Assembly (NCBI GenBank): GCA_028276345.1
Contig: JAPYWM010000013.1
Coordinates: 1 to 14,250 of the forward strand
Length of the DNA stretch: 14,250 nt
Direction: 5' to 3'
Source of the DNA: Sphingobacterium sp.
Lineage (GTDB): Bacteria; Bacteroidota; Bacteroidia; SpSt-205
Shown: piece after piece, positions 1 through 6,053 of the stretch
Position numbering within the stretch: the first letter of the stretch is position 1
How the letters are laid out: the number at the start of each line of letters is the position of its first letter
Made by a program: the position numbers and the translations under genes
Notes under the pieces: generated by a model
Told to the model about the DNA's origin: nothing
Database searches by the model: none
Seen by the model: the letters and a program-made list of their open reading frames with translations, nothing else

Positions 1-774
1 GTCGGCATGAAGCTCCAAGAAAGCCAGAAACTTAAAGTCGGTCCTCAGAGCTATGTAGCGGTAGTTTTACCTGGCAATAAGGCCCGCGAGATTCGAGAGT
101 CTGGTACCTATAGCATTGGTCAGCTTACCGCCCAGGCTACAAAAGCAGACAATAACCCTTATGCCGCTCGGTATACGGGCTATGTGCTGAATCAGGCTAT
201 TGCCTCCGGAGCTGGGCGCCCCTCGGGCAAAACGCTTGGAGCTGTCACCCGCCACACCATGGCACCCTCACCGCTTACCCCAGCCCAAAGTAACTTCTAT
301 GCAGAAAAAGTCGTACTCCAATGGGAGCGCGTAGCGGGTTCTGAGGGCTATCGTGTGGAAATCCTTGACGAAGGCGGTCAGGTTATCCATACCCAAGAAG
401 TCCCAGCCGACCAGCATCAAGTAGAACTCAATCTTGCTTCCAAAGTCAAGCCTAACACCTGTTACTACTGGAGCGTCAGCACCCGCCGCTACCCCACCAT
501 CAAATCTAACCGTACCTGCCTGAAAGTCCTGCCAGCAGACCGGGCCCAAGCCCTCAAAAGTGAAGAACAAGAACTCCTCCGTACGGTGGATACCAAAACG
601 GCTCTGGGTCAAGCCCTCTTAGGGGCCTTCTACGAGCAAAATAGCCTCTACGGCTATGCTTACCAAGCCTATCAACAGGCAGCGGCCCTGGAACCCAACA
701 CCGAAGGCTACGCTGAACTGCGCGATGGCCTCTCCCAAAGAGTCGTCAAAAACCTCACCCCTGTCAAGGAATAA
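1..774 (+). CDS. FecR/SH3-like + Fn3-like + TPR-like protein, 5'-truncated by window edge
   Basis: The frame is open from base 1, and the first ATG (base 7) is probably internal. The residues before and after it (V-G-M-K-L-Q-E-S-Q-K-L-K-V-G) fit the middle of a FecR/SH3-like segment of the type 'vGdkLqegdkikvGpxSYvaL', and no signal peptide is visible, so the true start should lie left of the window. Counting from the ATG: residues 1-45 are FecR-like (SYVAVV, SGTYSIGQL); about 95-175 look like an Fn3/Ig-type beta domain (VVLQWERV..GYRVEILD..YYWSVSTR); about 185-245 are helical and TPR-like (ALGQALLGAFYEQNSLYGYAYQAYQQAAALEPN). Known relatives in Bacteroidota are periplasmic or surface proteins of unknown role. 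A terminator follows, so it ends its transcription unit. Domain assignment is by eye; no enzymatic function is inferred. Confidence 0.7.
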   Translation, partial: VGMKLQESQKLKVGPQSYVAVVLPGNKAREIRESGTYSIGQLTAQATKADNNPYAARYTGYVLNQAIASGAGRPSGKTLGAVTRHTMAPSPLTPAQSNFYAEKVVLQWERVAGSEGYRVEILDEGGQVIHTQEVPADQHQVELNLASKVKPNTCYYWSVSTRRYPTIKSNRTCLKVLPADRAQALKSEEQELLRTVDTKTALGQALLGAFYEQNSLYGYAYQAYQQAAALEPNTEGYAELRDGLSQRVVKNLTPVKE

Positions 775-799
775 AAACACGTCTGTCAAAATTTTATGA

Positions 800-845
800 C
801 ATGGGCAACCTCCTCTCACGGAGAAGGGGGTTGCCCATGCTTTTT
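800..845 (+). terminator. Rho-independent terminator after the first gene
   Basis: An 11-bp perfect stem pairs CATGGGCAACC (800-810) with GGTTGCCCATG (829-839). It is extended inward by about four more pairs (811-814 with 825-828, including a G-T) and followed by a T run at 841-845. It lies 25 nt after the stop codon at 772-774 and just upstream of the next promoter, so it insulates the rmlD-like unit from the first gene. Confidence 0.88.
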
Positions 846-869
846 CTGGGGTAGAGGGGGCCTTTGTAG

Positions 870-877
870 TACTTTTG
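870..877 (+). promoter_or_regulatory. Bacteroidota-type -7 box (TACTTTTG) of the rmlD-like unit
   Basis: TACTTTTG matches the TAnnTTTG consensus at all six fixed bases. Its last base is only 4 nt (TCCG) from the ATG at 882. No TTTG -33 element is seen at the usual 19-21 nt spacing. In this phylum the transcript normally starts a few bases after the box, so the mRNA would begin at or next to the start codon. The box is seen directly; its activity is inferred. Confidence 0.6.
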
Positions 878-881
878 TCCG

Positions 882-1784
882 ATGCGGGTGCTTGTGACGG
901 GCATTCGCGGGCTGGTAGGGCATCATACCTACCTCACCTGCACGCAATCCACCAGGTGGGAGATTCTGGGCACGGGCCGCTCCCCCCTGCCAAATCTGCC
1001 TTATCCCTATCATCCGGCTGACCTTACGCACCCCGATGAGGTGGCTTCGCTCATCCGCTGGGCTAAACCCGACGCCGTCGCCCACATTGCCGCCATGACC
1101 CTGGTAGATGCCTGTCAGGAAAATCCCCCCCTCTGCTGGGAAAATAACGTCACCGCTACGCGAAACCTCATAGATGCTCTCACCACCTATGCACCCAAGG
1201 CACATTTCGTCTTTGTCTCGACCGACTTTGTGTTTGATGGGTTTGTTCCCAAGGAGTACCGCTATAAAGAAAACGACCTTCCTGCTCCCCTTTCGGTGTA
1301 TGGGGCCAGCAAGCTTGCCGCCGAATGGCTGGTTCGTCAATACCCTGGTCCTTGGGCTATCGTTCGAACCTCCCTCGTCTATGGTACAGCGCCCCACCTC
1401 TCCCGGGATAATATCTACCTACGCGTACGTCAGGCCTTACTGAATGGTCGGGACTATGCGCTCTTTACGGACCAGTGGCGCACTCCTACCTGGGCTCATG
1501 ACCTGGCCGAAGGCATCCGCCTCATCCTCGCCAAAGGTGCCGAAGGCCTCTTTCACATCGCCGGGCCAGAAATAGAAAGCCCCTATACGTTTGGGCAGAA
1601 GATGGCGCAGGTTTTAGGCGTGACACCTGAGCTGATTCGGCCGCTCACCGCCGAAGACTTCCGGCAGACCGCGCCTCGCCCTCCCCACTCCAGCTTGTCC
1701 ATCGAGAAAGCGCAGAGGCTTCTCGGGTATGCCCCCCATGATACCGTAGAGGCTATCCGGTCTATCCATGACCAGTGGGCATAG
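882..1784 (+). CDS. RmlD-like sugar-nucleotide reductase (dTDP-4-dehydrorhamnose reductase family)
   Basis: This is a 300-aa extended short-chain dehydrogenase of the RmlD substrate-binding family. The N-terminal Rossmann glycine motif TGIRGLVG is at 6-13. It is followed by HIAAMTLVDACQENP (68-82), where NAD(P)-SDR sugar enzymes carry the conserved AA-x-T-x-VDxxE, by VSTDFVFDG (112-120), and by the catalytic pair Y140 and K144 in YGASK. The C-terminal half contains DQWRTPTWAHDLAE (197-210), typical of RmlD. RmlD reduces dTDP-4-dehydro-L-rhamnose to dTDP-L-rhamnose with NAD(P)H for cell-surface glycans. No rmlA, rmlB or rmlC is nearby, so the exact substrate is uncertain and no symbol is given. 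It is first gene of a chain with the helicase and kup, and its last 17 bases overlap the helicase start. The length is normal for the family. Confidence 0.82.
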   Translation: MRVLVTGIRGLVGHHTYLTCTQSTRWEILGTGRSPLPNLPYPYHPADLTHPDEVASLIRWAKPDAVAHIAAMTLVDACQENPPLCWENNVTATRNLIDALTTYAPKAHFVFVSTDFVFDGFVPKEYRYKENDLPAPLSVYGASKLAAEWLVRQYPGPWAIVRTSLVYGTAPHLSRDNIYLRVRQALLNGRDYALFTDQWRTPTWAHDLAEGIRLILAKGAEGLFHIAGPEIESPYTFGQKMAQVLGVTPELIRPLTAEDFRQTAPRPPHSSLSIEKAQRLLGYAPHDTVEAIRSIHDQWA

Positions 1785-4032
1785 TTCGTTACACCTTCTG
1801 ATAGCTTCGGCTGGCTCTGGCAAAACTGAGCGCACGGCGCAAGAGGCTCTGGCCTCCCTCATGCAGAATAAGCCCGTGCTCGCCATCACCTTCACGCGAA
1901 AGGCCGCCATGGAGCTACATCAGCGCATTCTATCCCTCGCTACCCATTCCGACCATCCCCCCTACCTCATCAAAAACCTCCTCTTTGACGATAGCTACCT
2001 GCTCACCGGCACCATAGATAGCCTCATACGGCAGATTTATCAGCATACGGCGCCTTTTCTAGGCCTGCCGGTATACCAGGACCTCATCGTAGAAGGAGCT
2101 GATATCTTACAAGCCCAGCAGCAGCTTTTACGCAGCCTGTGGAAAAAACTCTCCCACAAGCGCCACTATGCTGCGCTACGTCAGGCTATCCATACCTACC
2201 AGTCCGAAAATAGGCTTTCCCTCACTCAAGTCTTCCGGAAAGCTCTTTGGACGCTTCTCGGCGAAAGTCCGATTCGCCTTCGCCTCCTCAAAAGCCTCCT
2301 CACCGGGCCAGCGCCCATTTCTCCCCACCCCAAAGCACAGCTCCTCCTTAAGAACGCCACGGAGACCGCTGGCAAGTTTGTGCCGGACTTCATTACGAAG
2401 GAACTTTACAGCATCCTGGAAGAGCTTCTACGCCTGTATCGGCAGGAGAGCCGCACGCTCTTTTTGACAGACCTGCAATATGTGGTCGAGTTAGTAGCCC
2501 TCAACGCGCCGCCTCTGGTAGGCCTGCCTTACCGCCATATTCGGCATCTTCTCCTGGATGAGGCGCAGGATACAAGTCTTCGCCAGTGGCGCATCCTCTC
2601 GCCCCTGATGGAGGAACTGCGAGGGAGTGGGCAGCTTATTCATATTGTAGGTGACCCCAAGCAGAGCATCTATGCCTGGCGCCAGGCCGATCTCCGCTAC
2701 TTCCTCGGCCTGCAGCATCAAGCCCATACCACCTTCCTCCCGGCCAATTACCGTAGCCAGCGGCGTATCGTCTCCTACAATAATGCCTTTTACCTGCGCC
2801 TGCTAAAATATATACAAAGTTTGGCTCAGAAGGCTAAAATCAAACAGGATCTGCATAAAGTCACCTCTGCTGCATACATTCAGGAAGTTTACAAGCACCA
2901 TAGGCAAAAACCAAGCCGGAAAAAAATCTCCCCGTTTGGCAATGGTGCCTCACGCACTCCACTCCTACGGGTGCGCGGCTATACCACCAGCGCCGATCTC
3001 GGCAGGCTCCTGCGGCGTGCGCTCGTCCTCCTCAAAAAGAGAGGCATTCCTTCGAACGAAATAGCCTTTCTGGTTCGTCGCAATGATGATATTACCTATC
3101 TTCGGCAGCTACTTCCGGAATACAATCTTCAGGTTACCTCCTATGAGCTGGGACGGGTACCTTCGCTTTATGCGGTGATGGACTTACTTGCGCTTTTTCA
3201 GGTTTCGTCGGAGGCCCTGGAAGGGTCGCCCCAGCCTGTGAGTCGGCTTTTTCTGGAGTATCATGGCCTGTATGCGCCTTTTGTGGAGGTCTTTCTCCGG
3301 GGGCCATTGCCTGAGACCCCCCTGGCTTGGTGGAAGGCCTTCCATACCCTCTCTCACGTCCTGCGCCAAAATCTTCCCGCTGAAAGCCTTTTCTGGGAGG
3401 CCTTCCTGGATAGGCTCTGGGCCTTTTTAGAGGGCCAGGTGGCGCCTACCTTGCCTGCCATCCTGACCTGGTGGGAAGAGAAGGGCGCCGAAATAGCGGT
3501 AGAAGTCCCCCTTACCCCCGATACCTACCCAGTCCTCACCATCCACAAAGCTAAGGGCCTGGCCTGGGATGCTGTCATCATCCCTTTTGCTAACTGGGAT
3601 CTATTCGACTATAGAGCCAGCCATAAGTGGTATACTTTATCCAGAGTTGCGAAGGCTCTTGATTTCTCTTCTTCTGAGCGAGACTACCTGGAAGATGTTG
3701 TAAGGAGTCTGGTGGGTTTTCCGCCGGGGGCTGGTATTGCATATCAGGCTGAGCTGCCGCTGCACATTAAGAAGGGTATAGGCAACGATCCCTCCGCTCC
3801 CATTTATGCAGAAGACTATGCGACCGCTATTCTGGAAAATCTCAATCTTCACTATGTGGCGACGACTCGCCCGCGGCAGGCGCTCTTTATCTACTACAAG
3901 GCCTCTGAGGAGAAATCCTGCGCCGCTTCGGACGGGACCAAGAAATCCCGCGCCACTTCGGACGCGCCTGATCCCTCTTTCCCCAGCACCTGGAATCAGC
4001 TTCACAAAAGACTTCAAAATAAGACCCTATGA
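1768..4032 (+). CDS. RecB/AddA-like superfamily 1 (UvrD-type) DNA helicase lacking a nuclease domain
   Basis: The 754-aa protein carries the full set of UvrD/RecB helicase motifs: Walker A ASAGSGKT (13-20), Ia ITFTRKAAMEL (40-50), Walker B LLLDEAQD (261-268), III IVGDPKQSIYAWRQ (293-306), IV NYRSQRRIVSYNN (about 328-340), V TIHKAKGLAWD (591-601) and VI YVATTRPRQAL (696-706). It should be an ATP-driven ssDNA translocase/helicase in DNA repair. The 'TIHKAKGL.WD' and 'YVATTRPR' spellings are those of RecB/AddA-type enzymes of Bacteroidota, which are usually over 1000 aa with a C-terminal PD-(D/E)xK nuclease. Here only about 50 residues follow motif VI, and they contain a short tandem duplication. 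The ATG at 1768 overlaps the rmlD-like gene by 17 bases and puts Walker A at the normal distance from the N-terminus. The TGA overlaps the kup ATG. The segment at about 2800-2940 is Lys-rich and more AT-rich than its flanks. Confidence 0.85.
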   Translation: MTSGHSSLHLLIASAGSGKTERTAQEALASLMQNKPVLAITFTRKAAMELHQRILSLATHSDHPPYLIKNLLFDDSYLLTGTIDSLIRQIYQHTAPFLGLPVYQDLIVEGADILQAQQQLLRSLWKKLSHKRHYAALRQAIHTYQSENRLSLTQVFRKALWTLLGESPIRLRLLKSLLTGPAPISPHPKAQLLLKNATETAGKFVPDFITKELYSILEELLRLYRQESRTLFLTDLQYVVELVALNAPPLVGLPYRHIRHLLLDEAQDTSLRQWRILSPLMEELRGSGQLIHIVGDPKQSIYAWRQADLRYFLGLQHQAHTTFLPANYRSQRRIVSYNNAFYLRLLKYIQSLAQKAKIKQDLHKVTSAAYIQEVYKHHRQKPSRKKISPFGNGASRTPLLRVRGYTTSADLGRLLRRALVLLKKRGIPSNEIAFLVRRNDDITYLRQLLPEYNLQVTSYELGRVPSLYAVMDLLALFQVSSEALEGSPQPVSRLFLEYHGLYAPFVEVFLRGPLPETPLAWWKAFHTLSHVLRQNLPAESLFWEAFLDRLWAFLEGQVAPTLPAILTWWEEKGAEIAVEVPLTPDTYPVLTIHKAKGLAWDAVIIPFANWDLFDYRASHKWYTLSRVAKALDFSSSERDYLEDVVRSLVGFPPGAGIAYQAELPLHIKKGIGNDPSAPIYAEDYATAILENLNLHYVATTRPRQALFIYYKASEEKSCAASDGTKKSRATSDAPDPSFPSTWNQLHKRLQNKTL
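3911..3970 (+). repeat. Two-copy 30-bp tandem duplication in the helicase C-terminal tail
   Basis: Unit 1 is 3911-3940 and unit 2 is 3941-3970; 24 of 30 bases match, and the first 24 bases differ at only two positions. Being a multiple of three, the duplication keeps the frame and doubles a peptide of the form K-S-(C/R)-A-(A/T)-S-D. It lies after helicase motif VI in a Ser/Asp/Lys-rich, probably disordered tail. Confidence 0.85.
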
Positions 4033-5996
4033 GCCGTAAAGATCAGCCTGCCGCGCCCTCTGGGTGGAAAGGCGTGCTGCTTGCGCTGGGGATTGTCTTT
4101 GGAGACATTGGCACTTCTGTGCTGTATGCTTTGGATGCCTTGTGCCGGGACACCCCTATTGACAAACCGCTGGTTTTGGGGGGCCTTTCGCTCATCTTTT
4201 GGTCCCTCACTCTAATCGTAACGACCAAGTATGTTATTTTCGTTCTACGAGCCGACAACCACGGGGAAGGGGGCGTTTTTGCGTTGTATGCGCTTTTGCG
4301 GCGATATGCCCCGCGTCTGATGGGGCTGGTGGTGCTGGGCGCAGCGATGAGCTTCTCTGACTCTATATTTACGCCGGCTATTTCGGTGACCTCGGCCATA
4401 GAGGGTTTGGAGCTACACCTTCCCGGCCTGAAGATTCTGCCGATTGTGCTCGTTATCATTACGGGTTTGTTTTTTATTCAGCAGTTTGGGACCGAATGGG
4501 TAGGTGGGGCGTTTGGACCGATTACGCTGGTGTGGTTTTTATTTATTGGGGGAATGGGGTTGTATCGTATTGTAGAGCAGCCCCTCGTGCTGGAAGCTGT
4601 GAATCCTCTGAATGCTATTCAGTTTTTGCAGAATAACCCGCGTGGTTTTTTGCTGTTAGGTGCGGTATTTCTCACGATAACGGGCGTAGAGGCATTATAT
4701 GCTGATTTGGGGCATGTGGGGCGGGGTTCTATCCGGAAAGCCTGGCTGATAGTGAAGCCGGCCTTGCTTTTATCGTACTTTGGGCAGGGGGCGTGGCTTT
4801 TGACGTATAAGGAGGGGGTCATTTTGGGTCCGGCCGAAAAGCCCTTTTACGCTATGCTGCCGCCGGGATGGCTCATTCCGGCTGTGATTATTGCGACGGC
4901 GGCGACGATTATTGCCAGTCAGGCGACGATTAGCAGTGCGTATACTATCTTCACCGAAGCCAATCGTCTTGGTTTTTGGCCCCGGATGCGAATTCTTTAC
5001 CCCGCTACTACCCGCTCCCAGATGTATGTACCTTTTATCAACTGGCTTTTGTGGGGCATCATCGTCATCATCGTACTGGCCATGCAGCGTTCCAGCGATA
5101 TGGAAGCCGCCTATGGCCTCTCCATAAATATTGCCATCCTCGTTACCTCCACCCTTGCCATCTTCTACTTTCGCTTTTACAAGCGCTATCAAAATGGCTG
5201 GGCTATTGCGCTGATTTTTGGGGGGGTATTTCTGCCGGTGGAGCTGCTTTTTCTCTATGCCAACCTGCATAAAGTTCCAGAGGGGGGGTGGATAGCGCTT
5301 CTCTTGGGTGGAATGGTGGCGGCCATCATGACGATATGGCTCCTGGGCGAAAAGATAAAAGCCCGCTTCGCAGATTGGGTAGATATTGACCCGTACCTGG
5401 AAAAAATAAACGCTATTCGCCAGGACGAGATGATTCCTTACTATACATCACATTTAGCGTGTCTAACTACCAGTCCCACTGCTTACAAGATAGAGCATCG
5501 CCTGATGTATGCCCTTATTCAGCGGCAGCCCAAACGCTGTGTTACCTACTGGTTTTTGCATATCCATCTGAGTGATAATCCATTTGAAGCTACATACGAT
5601 TTGCATACGTATGTGAGAGGGCACATTTATCGCGTGGATTTTTATGTGGGGTACAAGCTGCAGCCGCAGGTGAATCTGCTTCTGAGGCAGGTGGTGGAGC
5701 GTTTAGTGCAGGCCGGGGAAGTAGATATCCGGAGTCCGTATCCCAGCTTGCGCCAGCGGGGGCAACCCGGCGATTTCAAGTTTCTCTTCGTTCGGCGAAT
5801 CATCAATAATGATGCGCGTTTTAGTCCGACGACGCGCTTTTTCTTGCAGCTGTACAACTTCATTGATCGGCATTCTTTGCCTATAGAGAGTGCATATGGT
5901 TTAGAAGTAGCGAGCGTGGCGAAGGAACTGGTGCCCCTTACTACGCCGTATATCCCACCGGAGCTCCGGCTCAGCCCCCGCCAGAAGGGCGGGTGA
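4029..5996 (+). CDS. kup: KUP-family potassium transporter
   Basis: This 655-aa protein matches the Kup/HAK family along its length. GIVFGDIGTSVLYAL (21-35) is the signature first segment with the conserved Asp (D26). Next come LIFWSLTLIVTTKYVIFVLRAD (55-76), NHGEGG (77-82), DSIFTPAISV..AIEGLE (111-128), ITGVEALYADLGH (217-229) and SYFGQGAWLL (249-258). About twelve hydrophobic segments fill residues 14-440. A soluble C-terminal domain of about 210 residues follows, as in the family. Kup proteins import K+ across the inner membrane, usually with H+. N is replaced by S in the usual NYFGQGA. The ATG sits in an ATGA overlap with the helicase stop, showing translational coupling. The 3' end, including the stop codon, forms a terminator hairpin, so this is the last gene of the unit. 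Functional assignment is secure at family level. Confidence 0.95.
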   Translation: MSRKDQPAAPSGWKGVLLALGIVFGDIGTSVLYALDALCRDTPIDKPLVLGGLSLIFWSLTLIVTTKYVIFVLRADNHGEGGVFALYALLRRYAPRLMGLVVLGAAMSFSDSIFTPAISVTSAIEGLELHLPGLKILPIVLVIITGLFFIQQFGTEWVGGAFGPITLVWFLFIGGMGLYRIVEQPLVLEAVNPLNAIQFLQNNPRGFLLLGAVFLTITGVEALYADLGHVGRGSIRKAWLIVKPALLLSYFGQGAWLLTYKEGVILGPAEKPFYAMLPPGWLIPAVIIATAATIIASQATISSAYTIFTEANRLGFWPRMRILYPATTRSQMYVPFINWLLWGIIVIIVLAMQRSSDMEAAYGLSINIAILVTSTLAIFYFRFYKRYQNGWAIALIFGGVFLPVELLFLYANLHKVPEGGWIALLLGGMVAAIMTIWLLGEKIKARFADWVDIDPYLEKINAIRQDEMIPYYTSHLACLTTSPTAYKIEHRLMYALIQRQPKRCVTYWFLHIHLSDNPFEATYDLHTYVRGHIYRVDFYVGYKLQPQVNLLLRQVVERLVQAGEVDIRSPYPSLRQRGQPGDFKFLFVRRIINNDARFSPTTRFFLQLYNFIDRHSLPIESAYGLEVASVAKELVPLTTPYIPPELRLSPRQKGG

Positions 5997-6004
5997 GCGT
6001 TTTT
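5969..6004 (+). terminator. Rho-independent terminator overlapping the kup stop codon
   Basis: GCTCA (5969-5973) pairs with TGAGC (5994-5998), and CCCGCC (5977-5982) pairs with GGCGGG (5988-5993). A 3-nt bulge (5974-5976) lies on the left arm and a 5-nt loop at 5983-5987, with TTTTT at 6000-6004. The kup TGA (5994-5996) is part of the stem. Confidence 0.72.
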
Positions 6005-6030
6005 AGACCATGGTGATTTTATTTTTTACT

Positions 6031-6038
6031 TATTTTTG
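6031..6038 (+). promoter_or_regulatory. -7 box (TATTTTTG) of the OmpA/PorE-like gene
   Basis: TATTTTTG matches TAnnTTTG and lies in a short AT-rich stretch (6010-6038) right after the kup terminator. It ends 15 nt before the ATG at 6054, which gives a leader of roughly ten bases. No convincing -33 TTTG is present at the usual spacing. Confidence 0.6.
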
Positions 6039-6053
6039 CGTAGGTAGCATGTT

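Noticed and set aside
816..1397. A 193-codon minus-strand open frame
   Set aside because: It overlaps the RmlD-like gene with its intact Rossmann and YxxxK motifs and crosses the terminator. It is a shadow of biased codons.
4000..4060. A frameshift that would restore a nuclease domain to the helicase
   Set aside because: The sequence after the stop is intact kup from its first residues, so no nuclease-coding sequence remains here in any frame.
5220..5288. Two runs of seven G in kup (5220-5226, 5282-5288), with similar runs at 6793-6799, 9224-9230 and 11570-11576, as phase-variable tracts
   Set aside because: Runs of this length are expected a few times by chance in about 14 kb at this G+C content. 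They encode Gly-Gly or Pro-Pro codons and are short for phase variation.
6049..6051. ATG at 6049 as the start of the PorE-like gene
   Set aside because: It is in a different frame from the 739-codon gene and does not give a family-like peptide.
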